A stretch of 64,000 nucleotides of DNA from the NCBI GenBank assembly GCA_020466095.1, contig CM035806.1, positions 32,882,571 through 32,946,570 of the forward strand, written 5' to 3'. Below the pieces are notes generated by a model, which was given only the letters and a program-made list of their open reading frames with translations, ran no database searches and was not told where the DNA came from. Shown piece after piece: positions 12,215 through 23,530 of the stretch. A program made the position numbers and the translations under genes. The DNA comes from Chlorops oryzae (lineage: Eukaryota; Arthropoda; Insecta; Diptera; Chloropidae). Position 1 is the stretch's first letter, and every line of letters begins with the position of its first letter.

Positions 12215-13195
12215 TATAACAAAATAAAGATGTATTGATGTCATATATTCATGCAAACCTTTTTTCAAAATTTAATATCTCAATTTTATTTATTTTGTAA
12301 AACTTTTGGAATCAAAAATCAATATTCCAAATTTTAGCAGGGGGTAGGAGGCTTATAACTGCTTTATTTGCCAACTTTGCTTGGGCTTGGCACAAAACGT
12401 GGGCATGGCAGCATATTTAAGATGTTAAGTTCTTCCAATTTTGTAGCACTCAAGTAAGCTCTCTTCCGAATTGCAATTCTGTATGACCCAATTTGGGTTC
12501 GCCCCTTCCAGAAGTTTTTCAAATTTCTCAATTACACGCAAAGAAGCATCCATGCCAAATTTCATTACTCTAGGGAAATTCCTTTTATTTGGGGACGATT
12601 AATGTATGGAGTCGAAACACTGTAAGATATGCGTATGCAGCACGTTGTATGCGAAATATATTCGAAAAATTCATCACTCATACGACATGTTGGACGAATT
12701 CACATATTCCTTTGAGTGCGCGCCCAAATGCTAATGAAATAAAAAGTATGAACAGTGGCCGAGGAAAAAGGGCAGTTTTGATGAAGTAAAATTGAATCGA
12801 ATCGAATTGAATTGAATTGGGTTTATTCGCATTTTTCAGAAGAACATTTAGTAAGTATATCATAAACTTAAGTAAATGAACGATAGATGGTTGGCATATG
12901 AGGCTCCTTTAAGGGTTATTCTGATGTTTACGCATAAATTTGAACTCTTTTTTGAAAATCGAAATATCGAATTTAGTATGTTTTCTCATATGAAGCGTTT
13001 ACGTTCATTTTAATGGTTACTTTTAACATTAGCTTAATGACAGCTTTATACCGACAAGTGTTGCAACGAATGTTGAATTTCTAGTCAAAATACCCTTGCA
13101 GTCAGAAATTAATTACGTTCTTACGTTTGGAACCTTTGAGAGTTTGAGAGACACCGCGGGATTAAAAGTTTTCTGTCCCGTTAATTCCGGGATTA
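12215..13195. other. Unassigned non-coding stretch
   Basis: A GAATC/GAATT pentanucleotide tract lies at about 12792-12820. No gene or element ends were recognised. Confidence 0.55.
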
Positions 13196-13327
13196 GCCCG
13201 GTAGCACCTGAATTAAAAAAAAAATAAATATAAAAAATAAAATAAAATATGAACCGGTTCAGAAATGGCGATGACAGAAAACGAACCATTTTAGTGCTGC
13301 GATATGGCATCGCTAGGCGCTACCGGG
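13196..13327. mobile_element. Small TTA-flanked inverted-repeat element, 132 bp
   Basis: The left end GCCCGGTAGCACC and the right end in reverse complement CCCGGTAGCGCC form an inverted repeat, and both sides carry TTA (13193-13195 and 13328-13330). The interior is mostly A/T with one AACCGGTT palindrome. The TTA flanks suggest a PIF/Harbinger-type MITE, but the repeat is only about 12 bp, so chance is not excluded. Confidence 0.45.
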
Positions 13328-14293
13328 TTAAAGAAATGGTGCAGGATTGGAATGCCCAAACAGCGTTTTAGCACGCGACAATTATCCAGAATTACACTTT
13401 CAATTTTCCTTGATATTATTGCTAAAGACTGATTATGTTCAATTGATCTTTCTGCTGATCATATTCGCAAAATATTCACGAGTTTTTGCTAATGCGAGTG
13501 CGAATGCGAATGTAAAAAAATAGGCGACCATTCGCGAATGCAAATACTAGTATTCGTTGGAACACTAATACATTCCTATGTCCATATATTCGGAATGGTA
13601 TGAGACATTTCCATCAAATTGTTTATGTGTATCTTCGTTTTATTCCGAATACTTGAGGTTTTATTTTTTATACTTAGCCAATTATCTTTCAATCGTTGAT
13701 TGCAATAAACAAGAAGATTTAAAAAAATTTTTTTTTTAAGGCTTGGTACAGAATGGCGCCCGCTGATTGTGATTGCAATAAAAAGAAATAATTTTTCGGA
13801 AAAAAATAGAGAGGAGGAAGACCAAAAGGAAATTAAAATGGCTTTTATCGGAGCCCCATAGAAATCAGTAGCCGCACTCGCTACTCGAGTAATTGGAAAT
13901 CGCACAATTATAAACTCTTGAATTATGAACACAATTGCAAGTTCAACAAGCATGAAAATCGCTTATTGTCTGCTGCTGAGTGCATTTCATTCTGTCATCA
14001 CTGTCATTACTATGGTTTTGCTTTTACTCTTGTTTTTGTGTTTTCCGTTTTTTATTTTTATTTTTCTTTTAGTTTTTTTTTTTTTTTTTTTGCTTTTATA
14101 TTTTTTCTGTAATAAAGCAAGTTGTGATTGCCTCTTAAAAAATGACTGTCATTATTTTGTGCAGTCTAAGTAAGTCCCCTGCAGAAGTTCACATTTCGCT
14201 CATGTTTTTAATGTGTTGCATCCGACAAAGGTCATTTTGTAATGAAAAGAGCATTTATTCTGACGACTACACTCGAAAGCAGAAAGTTCGTAA
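13328..14293. other. Unassigned non-coding stretch
   Basis: It includes a GCGAATGCGAATG short repeat near 13496-13550 and poly-T runs near 14060-14092. The minus-strand frame 13576-13953 (125 codons) is unrecognised and low in complexity. Confidence 0.5.
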
Positions 14294-14849
14294 AGAGGCA
14301 TTTACACATTCGAGAGTTTGCTCCACGAAGCTGCCCAAAACTGCCCAAAAACTGTTACCGTGCTACACAATTGTGCAAATGAGAGAGATTTTGACATATG
14401 TAGTTGTGGTATTCAAGCAGCTGTGTATATTGAAGTGTGCAAATATAGCACCAGCAAATTTTGCCCTTTTGTATGAACGACCCTGCGAAGAACGAGTGCC
14501 AAACTTGTCCGATAACTTGGCGCAAATTTTGCCTATCAAAATCGATGTGCAATATTTGCTCGGCCGCGAAATTTTTTCCCCATACAAATAAATTTGCACA
14601 AACGCAAAATTTGCGAGGGTGCAAAAATTGCACACCTGCTTGAATCCCACTAGTATTTGTCTTCTTCTTCTGTCGAAATCTCTCTCGTTTGCACAATCGT
14701 GTAGTACAGTTTGGCATAAAATTGGGCAGTTTGCCTATTATTTTGATTTAAAAAAAAAAACGATTTTGACGTCAAAAATTCTGACGCTTACACTTGGCGA
14801 TTGTTTTGAGAGAGATTTTGACAGAATCCCCAAATGCGGAAATGCCCCT
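14294..14849. mobile_element. Foldback (long inverted-repeat) element, about 556 bp
   Basis: Several segments on the left recur in inverted order on the right. AGAGGCATTTACACATT pairs with AGGGGCATTTCCGCATT. The left blocks GTGCTACACAATTGTGCAAA and ATGAGAGAGATTTTGACA (about 14360-14392) match the right arm read in reverse (about 14671-14735). ATTCAAGCAGCTGTG pairs with ATTCAAGCAGGTGTG near the centre. Frames on both strands (14142-14717) are readings of these arms. No clear target duplication was found (TAA versus AAA). Confidence 0.6.
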
Positions 14850-15888
14850 AAAGCCCGGTTAAGTTTGAAAGTGCTATAGCCACATTTCAATTGTGCTCTT
14901 TACTTTAAATTGTTTCGAACTCGATACAGTTTACATTTATTTCCTGGGTTTTCTTATTTAATTTATGGTCAGATTTGAACGCTATCAGAAAGAAAACAAT
15001 ATTTGATTTCAATAAATTATGTGGAAATATAAGCTTAAATGAAAGAAGCCTTCGTAGGGAGCTACGAACATTAAGTTTAGTCCGAAAAACTCTCCCGAAA
15101 ATTGTGTATTAATGGACATACTTTCAAGAATAATCATATTTTTAGCATCGAGATTATTCGAAATATTTCTATGATTCCGAATTGAATTATTTTCTGGTTC
15201 TCTACTGTTTTTTTTTTTTTTACATATTGTTCGTTGCAGAAACTTGGGCACTTGTATTTTTTTTTCTTTTTGGATTTTTTTCAACGTGTAGATAATAATA
15301 AACTGAGGAACATTCAATTGAGTGCTTTCGAGCTATGATGATGATAATGATGATGATGGCAAGTACTTCTCTTGAGCCGGCATATTTTTCATCCTTAAAA
15401 AAAAAAAAATAAAAAATCCAATGGAAGATATATTTGAAACCTAAGCTCTCAATTGATCGATAAGTCCAATTCAACTTTCAGAATGTTGACAAAACAATGC
15501 CGGCTAGATCCAGACAGTAATTGAAGCGTTGAAAATTTTTTATTCGAGACAAACTGAGTGAACTTTCCCTACGCTACGATGTTTGTCTACGATCCAGTTT
15601 GTTTGGGTGTTGGCATGGCAGCTTGTTGCTTTCGATTGCTGGCTGCTATTGCTGCGTTTCATAAGGGCAATGCATCATCATAAACGTTGAAATTATTGTC
15701 ATGAAATCCTTGTTGTGCTCGAAATGTTTACCTGTCCTGTGACATGCTGCACTTGCCTTAATTGTGTTTTGCGAAATAAAACGGCCAAGGATTGAAGTTT
15801 ATTGTGAAAAATCGTGTAAAAATGTCGACATCGAAGGAGTCTTTTTGTTTTTCACAATGGAGTGAATGGTCCCAATCCCCAGAAGCTC
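14850..15888. other. Unassigned non-coding stretch
   Basis: AT-rich sequence with a short ATGATG triplet run near 15335-15358 and homopolymer runs. No gene is supportable. Confidence 0.55.
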
Positions 15889-15890
15889 TA

Positions 15891-16294
15891 CCCTGCAATA
15901 ATATGGACTGACCCAAGTGTAGCCTTCAGTCAATCCTTCATGTTACCAGTACTAGTCCCCTTAAAATTCCACTTCTCATGTATTCAACTGACCTTTTTAA
16001 CATGGGCCTGCCATTGGTGAGGGACTAGTCCGCCAAACGGCTGAGTTTTTTTGAGTCAATTTAAGCTAGTCAAATAAGGAAAATAAACAACCAATTTCTT
16101 ATATAAATACCTACATACATATATTCTAAGTTGATTAAAGTGTCACTTACAGACTACCCTTAAACCAACTTGTTGATTACCGACCGCCGGCTAGCCGAGT
16201 TCGATGGAGCGAACTGCCATAATATAACCGGTAGGATTTGGACCGGTCAAAGGACAGTCCTTCTTAGGAAATTGACCGGCTCATTACTGCTGGG
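15891..16294. mobile_element. TA-flanked MITE related to the ACTAGT family, 404 bp
   Basis: The left end is CCCTGCAATAATATGGACTG; the right end in reverse complement is CCCAGCAGTAATGAGCCGG. TA lies directly outside both ends (15889-15890 and 16295-16296), which would fit a TA target. Inside are CCAGTACTAGTCCCC, GACTAGTCCG and GCTAGTC, linking it to the copies at 11721-12214 and 50775-51229. There is no coding capacity. Confidence 0.58.
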
Positions 16295-16296
16295 TA

Positions 16297-18256
16297 GTTT
16301 TTTGTTTCATTTATTCTAGCAAATTGTTTTTTTTTTTTTTTGTTCTTCTAGAGAAATTTCGCCTTAATGCTAAAATTGGACTCTCTAAAATGTTCCCCTA
16401 CAAAGCTGCATTGTCGCCATGGTGGCGGTTTTCGGGGCCACTTCTGTCAAATCACCAAAGAACAAAAAAAAACCTCGTCAAGGACATTCGCATCTGTAAT
16501 GTTGATTGGTGCACATCGAAACTCTTCGGGCTTATTTATTGTCAAGTAGCAGCGTAAATACAGCGTTACTGAATTGATTTATTTTTCCTTTAAGTCCAAA
16601 AATTAATCAAAAGTTGTCGTAGTACCTACTAAAGCTAAAACATCAACATCCTGTTTTGATGATTTTTTTACGAGCTTAAGTATTCATAGAATTTTCAACT
16701 TCTCGAGAGCGTAACATATGCTGATTTTTAAGATGCCCAAGAAAAAAGGAAAAAAAAATACGAAAAACTTTACTAAGACTTAAGCTTTCCCAAAGTCGCC
16801 GTTTTGTTAACTTTTGCCCAAAACAACAACAATTATAACAACAAAACAACAACAACACCGAAAACTATAAAAGCGAGACACTTTTTGCTCCGTCAAACTG
16901 TGCTACGAGGGCTCGAAAATTTTGCCGCAAGACATTAAGCTTTACGAAAATAAAATTCAATCAAGCGAAAAACCAAAACACTTTGTAACGAGGAAAAAGG
17001 CACCCATTCCTATTCCATTCCGTTCCGTTCCGTTCCGTTTCATTCCGTTCCATTTTGTTACGTTTTCGGAAAACAAGTGGCACATTGATTTCGTGTTTTT
17101 CGCCACTTCGTGCCACTTTCACACATAACTCATATCTTGCGTGGAACTTTCGCCTCCAATGCACATGCGACCAAAAAAAAAAAAAATAAGGGGGTTTTTC
17201 GGATTTTTATTTTTTTCGTTTTTTGTTATTATTTCTTTTTTCGTTCTTATTCACATATTCGTCCTATACGTTTCCATGCAAGTGCCTTAAATCTGAGTGC
17301 CATGTGGCTCCATTTGCCCTTGCGTGTCCGTCCCGCCATCGTCTGCCCGGCGATAGTGTTGAGCTATTTGGCGGGATGTAGAAATAGTCATAAAATAAAA
17401 GTTGTCCCAAACTTCATGCAGAATAACGCATGAGAATTCCTCAGATCCCTCAAAAGTTAACAAAAACAAAAAAATAAAAACAAAAATCACGCCGCCTGCG
17501 TTTAAGCTCAATGTGGTTTTACACTTTTCCAAACACAGAAAACTTTGAAAACTTTAGCTATTTTTTACGGTTTTTTTCTCTTTTTCTCTCGTTCATTCAC
17601 ATTTTTTTTTTTTTTTTTTTTTGTTTCTTCTATATTCCTGTGTATTTTGTAATTTTTTAGGAATTTTTCTCTATTCTTTTTTTTTTTTGTTTTTTGGTTT
17701 TTGCATGAAAATTGTTCGCAGCACTTAGATGACGCCGTTTACAGCCGCCGCTTTTTGCATTATTATTCCGCACAGTCGTAACGAACGAGCGAATGAGCGA
17801 ATTTTCGCCTTGCGTGGGAACAAAAACAATTGGGAACTGACAAAGCAAAAAGCCCAAAATTTATCTCATGAATTATGAAAATTTTCGTCAAGACCAACGA
17901 ATCGGATACGAAGGTATTAATAATGCGCCTATATGTGTAAGTTACACTTCAAATAGTGGCAGAGGAGAGAGAGATAGAGAGAGAGAGAGAGAAATAAACT
18001 TTGCCGCGACATGCTCCGCCGCAGTTGCAGGCTTTAACATGAGCTTCATAGAAATCTAGACGTCTGTATAAGCCGAAAACTTTACCCGATCTAATGTGGC
18101 CAGATGTAGTAATTTTTTTTCCTTCTTTTTTTTTTTTTTTTTGCTTTTTCTTCAGATTAATTGGGATGCGTGAGAGAAAAAATTGCTTCAGCCGCAGCTT
18201 TGATATCTAACAGTTCAAAGAACGGAATGAACACCCGAAAGAGTCCTCTTGGCAGT
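16297..18256. other. Unassigned non-coding stretch
   Basis: It contains a candidate TATA/initiator pair (listed separately at 16866), CATTCCGTTCC pentamers near 17013-17055, many poly-T and poly-A runs, and a short GAGA tract at about 17966-17992. No exon can be defended. Confidence 0.5.
16866..16900 (+). promoter_or_regulatory. Candidate TATA plus initiator pair
   Basis: TATAAAAG at 16866-16873 is followed by GTCAAACTG, whose initiator-like A at 16895 lies 29 bp beyond the first T of the box. That is the normal insect spacing. No matching downstream promoter element and no convincing downstream exon were seen, so this may be a chance match in AT-rich DNA. Confidence 0.22.
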
Positions 18257-18264
18257 GTTATGGT
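18257..18264. repeat. Target-site duplication, left copy
   Basis: GTTATGGT lies immediately outside the left end of the hAT MITE. An identical 8-mer follows the right end at 18918-18925. Confidence 0.85.
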
Positions 18265-18917
18265 CAGGGCTGATCAAAATATTTATTTAAATAATAAATA
18301 TTTAATTAAATATTTCGACTCTTCTGTGGCAAAAATAAATATATCAGCAATTTGATTTTCCGTAAATTTTCGGCTAAATAATAAGCATGCTTTCAATCAG
18401 ATAAACATAATTCATAACGCTGCACTATGGGCGGAAAGCCCAAAAACAGCGGCAAAAATATGAAGGACTCTTCCAACAAGAACGATTTTTTCGGTAAGGG
18501 GGTTTTTTGGGGTCCCTGATTTCAAATCTGGTGTCAGATTTCTCAAAAACCAAAATGGCTGATCCAATATGGCGGCCAAATTTTTAAAAAATAGATCTTT
18601 TTCCAAAAAACTGTATCACAAGGAGGTTTTTGGGGTCGCTGATTTCAAATCTGGTATCAGATTTTTATTACAAATGTTTAAAGATATTTCTCTGATTATA
18701 AACGAGTCTTAGACAATAGCCTACGTTCATTCATTTTTGAAAATCTTCGAAAACATCTCATATTTTATTGCAATAAGTTACTTAAACCAATAATATATGG
18801 AAAATGCCCTTGAAATAAATTTTTATCGTAAATATTATCGCAAATATTTTGAGTGTTTTTTCTTAAATATTAAATAAATATTTTGAAGTTTTTTCATAAA
18901 TATTTTGATTAGCCCTG
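18265..18917. mobile_element. hAT-superfamily MITE, 653 bp
   Basis: The terminal inverted repeats match at 21 of 22 positions: the left starts CAGGGCTGATCAAAATATTT and the right in reverse complement starts CAGGGCTAATCAAAATATTT. A perfect 8-bp duplication GTTATGGT flanks it. CAGGG ends plus an 8-bp duplication are diagnostic of hAT elements. Subterminal AAATATTTAT motifs are dense at both ends. The middle holds a direct repeat (CTGATTTCAAATCTGGT near 18518 and again near 18640). There is no transposase frame; the minus-strand 64-codon frame is not recognised. Confidence 0.85.
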
Positions 18918-18925
18918 GTTATGGT

Positions 18926-19942
18926 TTTTGGCCTAAGAGCCGTACTAGCGTGAAGAACATATTCTTGGAGTCGAATTGTCAGTGGAAAATGCCTGAAAGG
19001 AAGGCGTGCATTGAGAATGTAAGGGATTTCGCTATAGTCCGGGCCTGTGGTTTTAAAAAAGTATAATCTCCTCTTGATAATACGTCAGCTTGACCGTAAT
19101 TATCTACAGTGAGTTTTATAAATGTGGTTTCACCTCTCCATATGACATCTAGCAATGCCTCGCCGAAAACACTGGTCGGCAGAAAATAAAAAAAGTCTTA
19201 AGCAAGAATTTTGTGATGTGATTTTAGCTGACTTTAGAGTGATGAATCCAAAACTGTTCTTCAGATTGGTTCTATCACGTCTAGTTTTTGAGACCTATCA
19301 ATACATTGAAAACAACAATTTCTTCCTGCAGAGTCCGCCTGTCTGTATGCTGAGATCTTTTAAACTAGGCCACGGATTTTGATGTTTTTTTTTTTCAAAT
19401 AGATCGAGTGATTCAAGAGAAGGGTTATAGTAGAAAAACACTTATAATTCGCCTTGAATAAACCCAATTTTTTGCGCTGGCTTAATCCTAACAGATAGAT
19501 CCAAAAAATGTATTACACTTTTGTGCTCCTTAAAAAGGTTTAAAAAAAAGACCCAGAAAGTATATGTCTATATCTTGGGACAACCCTCTTTCCATTGTGT
19601 ACGTAATAAGAACTTGAGAGAAAGCAGGGAAGGATGGTAAAGAGGTAAATAGAGATCCGGTGATTTGTAATAAATTAAATAAATAAATAAATAAATAAAC
19701 AAATAAATAATTGAATAAATAAATAGACAAATGTGTCTACTTCGAGGAGAGCAGTGGTTTTCCTTCAGGGTTTTTTCCTGGCAGGAAGAGGAGGAGGTTT
19801 CTTACCGCTGGGCAAGAACAGGTAAAAGTACGGAACGGATTGGAAGAATCTTCAAGCTCGGCATACCTTTCTGCCTATTAGAAATAACTTCCTCCTTTTT
19901 GCCTTTCTTCCCAAAGAGATTTAATGCAATAGGCTACCCTTT
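18926..19942. other. Unassigned non-coding stretch
   Basis: A 75-codon frame at 19155-19382 begins with a plausible MPRRKHWSAENKKSLKQEF stretch but matches nothing I know and lacks supporting context. An AAAT tetranucleotide tract lies at about 19675-19727. Confidence 0.5.
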
Positions 19943-21356
19943 TTATACCCGACACACTCTGTGTCGAGGCTATATTGCGTTTGTGTGGTTGAACCAGTCG
20001 AGATAGACCATACAAAATGTATATAGAAATGATCAGCGTCATCAGGAGATTCGATTTAGACATGTCCGTCCGCCTGTCCGTCTGTCTGTCCGTCTGTGTG
20101 TCCGTCTGTCTGTCCGTCTGTCTGTCTGTTTGTATACAGTTATCTTATCGAAGGAGTTGAGCTATCTTGACGAAATTTTGGTGTACGTACTCAAGGGGAC
20201 ATGAGTAAGAACAAGTTTGAGAATGGACCTGATCGGACCATTTTTAGGGGTACCTCCAGTACTAGGGTCTGTTACGAAAATCACAAAAACTGCTCTAAAA
20301 TCAAAGTATTTCAACATATTTTGATGAAATTTGATATTTGAACATATTTTAAGGCAAGTAATACGATTTCCAAAAATTTTTAAAATGGGCGTGGCAGAAG
20401 GTCGTTTTTCGAGCCCGAAATTCAAATGGGACTCAAAAGAAAGCTGAGACGTATGCTTCCTTTGTAGCCATAAACAGGCGCGGCAACTATGGGGGGCCAA
20501 GGCACTTTTTGCCCCTCCAAAAATTTTATTGGAGGGGCCATGCCCCCAATATTTCGGCAACTGAAAAAAAATTTGAAAATTTTGTAAAGATATTCTAGAA
20601 TATCACACTTTTATTCTGCAATCCCCATAATTCATCTGAGATTAATCATCTTTCATAAATATTTCGTAACTAATTTACAACAATTTTGGAGTTCCGGTAA
20701 TTCGAATTTACCCGCCTGTGCCACCCTACTTTTCACATTCGTGCAGATCTCTCCGAACACTGGTTCCAACCTCCTCCAACCAAAATATGTGTCAAAGATT
20801 GTCTATAAGTATCGATATCTTTCCCATTCCGAGAAGGGTTAGAACTTTATTCCAATTGCAGTAGATATACTGCACTTTTTCAATATTTGACATCTACTAA
20901 ACACTGCGTATTGTTCCCTGCATAAAATTTACCCCCTCCCCACCTTTTTTTTTGGAACTTGCCTCCCCTGGCCATAACCATCCTCCCCAAATAACTTTCT
21001 TGATCGGTCTAATATAAAGGGTACCTCCAGTACTAGGGTCTGTCACAAATATCTCAAAACTGCGACAAAATCGGACTTTTTCGAAATATTTCAATGAAAC
21101 TTAGAACTTGATCGTATATTTAAGCCTCCGATTAGAATTCAAACGAATTGGAAAAGTGGGCGTGTCAAAGGGGCAATTTTCATAAAAAAATTTAACAAAA
21201 GTCGGCATATGGGGCCCATTATGGCCTTAAACACCTCTAGAATATTCTTTCTTAATGGTCCTGTTTTTTGGGTGCGTTTTAAAAATTATATTAACAAGTG
21301 TGTCTGTGTCGGGTATTGAATTGTGAAGCTCGACTGATATAACATCCTTACTTGTT
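19943..21356 (+). mobile_element. HINE (INE-1/DINE-1-like), subfamily A copy 1
   Basis: It starts TTATACCCGACACACTCTG and closes a small head hairpin with TGTGTCGAGG. It contains the INE-1-like phrase GATCAGCGTCATCAGGAG, then CATGTCCGTCC and a GTCT microsatellite (about 20066-20130). The core has GTGGGCGTGTC and two copies of GGGTACCTCCAGTACTAG. The 3' end has GTGTCTGTGTCGGGTATT, which is the reverse complement of the head, and the terminal CTTACTTGTT. A separate 496-bp hAT MITE is inserted in it (20475-20970). Without that it is about 918 bp. Helentron-derived elements of this kind carry no genes and are mobilised by a Rep/helicase encoded elsewhere. Confidence 0.82.
20475..20970. mobile_element. 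hAT-like MITE nested in the HINE, 496 bp
   Basis: It interrupts a phrase that is intact in sister HINE copies (GCCATAAACATCC). The left end is CAGGCGCGGCAACT; the right end in reverse complement is CAGGGGAGGCAAGT (11 of the first 14 match). It is flanked by GCCATAAA (20467-20474) and GCCATAAC (20971-20978), an 8-bp duplication with one mismatch. The HINE sequence then resumes with CATCCTCCC, exactly as in the other copies. It is therefore younger than its host. Confidence 0.78.
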
Positions 21357-22635
21357 AAACTACTAAACTTAAACTTAAACTTAAACTGTGAAAGTTAAAT
21401 ACTTTAATCGAAAATTATGATTTTCAATATTTGTCAAGAAATCCCGGGAAACTAATGCCCGTTTACATTGAAAACAGTTTTGACCATGACAGCAATGGTC
21501 TTTTGAAATCGTGTGCCATAAACTTTGAATTGTAAACTTTTCGAACACAAATATTCACGATCCATTGTCAGCGACCGCCCTCTTTCCTGGGTCCGCTAAG
21601 CAATGACAATTTTCTATGTACTTATATATCTATAGTCATTTGAACCAGGTGCATATTCCATTTGAATTACATCCTAATACTGCAATGAATTGTTTGGCTA
21701 ATACAAAATAAAAAAAAATAAAAAAAAACAAATTAAAAAAATAAAACAAAATGAAAAAATAAAGAACTGAAAATTTGGCCTCAGTTTAATCCGAGGAAAA
21801 AGTTTTCCTCATGCGAATGTTTGGAGCGAGCTGTGGTCTCGATGTCGTGACTGCACTTGTCCCCATTCATATGCAAACTTTTTAAGCTTTCGTTTTTAAC
21901 AATTTACATTACTTTTTTGTCCAGAGCGCCGTTCATAGGTGGTTTACAGAAGCTTATGTCCTAATTGCCAACATTGTTTTTTGTCATATTAGCAGCTCCG
22001 TTTTTAGTGTGAGCTCAACAATTTGTCTCTCTTAGGCAGTGGCTCAAAATAAATTGTAAAAAAAAAACAAAACTTTTTCTGTAGACTTTAGAGTAATGTT
22101 AAGTGAAAGATTTTTTTTTTTTTTGCTTTTATTTCTTTGAACGTTCTCGCTGTTCCTTTGTATGTATCGTATCAATGGATTGAACTAATTTCGGATATTT
22201 CGTAATTCGGATTTTTGCGGATTGTATTTTGATATATTGTTTTTTTTTTTCTTGTGACTCTGTCATCAATGAATCATTTTTGAGCTTAAGTCAAACTAAG
22301 CAGTTCTTCTTCATTAACGTGGACATGAGAAGTTCGTTCGTTCGTTCGTTTAGCGGCATAAAAATGTTTTATTGTCTTTCGAATTAAGACCGAAAATATG
22401 AAAGCAATAATTTTCAATTTCGGCTCTCCTTATATTGATGCCATTGTTTATATTTATTTACCCCTTTTGGACGTTTTCATTGGGTGTGAAAACAATATTT
22501 GGAATTTAACGTTATAAAAATTTAATGTTCCAGTCTAAAATAGGCTCAAAGTGACCTACCAAATCCTGCCAGTTTTGGTAATTGATGCTACTCGCGTGGA
22601 TAGCTTGGAAAAAGGAACCTTCAGAGCAACCAATT
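21357..22635. other. Unassigned non-coding stretch
   Basis: A short AAACTT repeat follows the HINE end (21366-21387), A-rich patches lie at about 21705-21765, and GTTCGTTCGTTCGTT at about 22333. No gene is supportable. Confidence 0.55.
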
Positions 22636-22675
22636 AGAGAGAGAAAGAGAATGAGAGAGAGAGTGTGAGAGACTG

Positions 22676-22720
<45 letters not shown>

Positions 22721-23060
22721 GAGAGAGAAAGAGTAAACGAGAGAGAAAGAGTAGAACAGAGAGAGAAGAGATGAAGAGAGAGAAGAGAAGAGAGAGAGAA
22801 GAGAGTAAGAGAAAGGAGAGAGAGTGCGAGAGAAGAGTGAGAGAGAAGTGAGAGAGGTGAAGAGAGTGAAGAGAGTGAAGAGAGTGAAGAGAGTGAAGAG
22901 AGTGAAGAAGTGAGAGAGAGTGAGAGAGAGAGAGAGAGAGAGAGTGAAGAGAGTGAAAGAGTGAAGATGAGTGACGAGAGAGTGAGGAGAGTAGAAGAGA
23001 GAGACTTAGAGTGAGTGAGAGTGAAATCGAGATAAATAGTGAACGTGAGAGAGGGAGAGA
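22636..23060. repeat. GA-rich array with a GTGAAGAGA sub-unit
   Basis: About 425 bp of purine-rich repeat. The 9-bp unit GTGAAGAGA is tandem between about 22857 and 22915. The rest is GA/GAGAGT. It differs in unit from the arrays at 1.1 and 48.4 kb. Confidence 0.92.
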
Positions 23061-23314
23061 ATCAGAGAGTCCCGCAGCGTTGATTTCTTAGAGTAAGTGA
23101 ATGAAATCAATAATATGCAGTACTTTGTTGATAATGAGAAGAATCAAGATTTAGTCCCGCAAAATTGATATTTTAGTTAAAGTCCTTTAGAATAATCTTC
23201 ATATATGTATGTCGTATATTTGACATTAATACATTATGTAAGATGTTAGATTCATATCGAGAAGCCATTCAACGTATTCCCCGGTTTTAAAGTCCTTCCC
23301 AAAATTGATATAAT
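23061..23314. other. Unassigned spacer
   Basis: Short AT-rich spacer; nothing recognised. Confidence 0.5.
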
Positions 23315-23530
23315 AAATCGTAACGATTTAAAATCTTTATGACATTCAATACATATGCATTGAATGTTGTCAAGTCGCGCTGAAGGACCTTGAAGTTTTC
23401 TCTTGGTAATCTTCAAATTCAAAATTAGATATGAATAAATCGTGAAACGATTTAAAATCTTTATGAATTCAATCTTCATTGAATGTGTCGTCGCGCTGAA
23501 GGACTTGAATTTTTCTCTTTGGTAAATTTC
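23315..23530. repeat. Two-copy direct repeat with a small palindrome
   Basis: A roughly 120-bp unit occurs twice in tandem. Both copies read AATAAATCGTRAACGATTTAAAATC-like, then a CATTCAAT palindrome, then TCGCGCTGAAGGAC and TTTTCTCTTGGTAA. In copy 1 the palindrome is ACATTCAATACATATGCATT...; in copy 2 it is shortened. The duplication has diverged by small indels. Confidence 0.75.
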
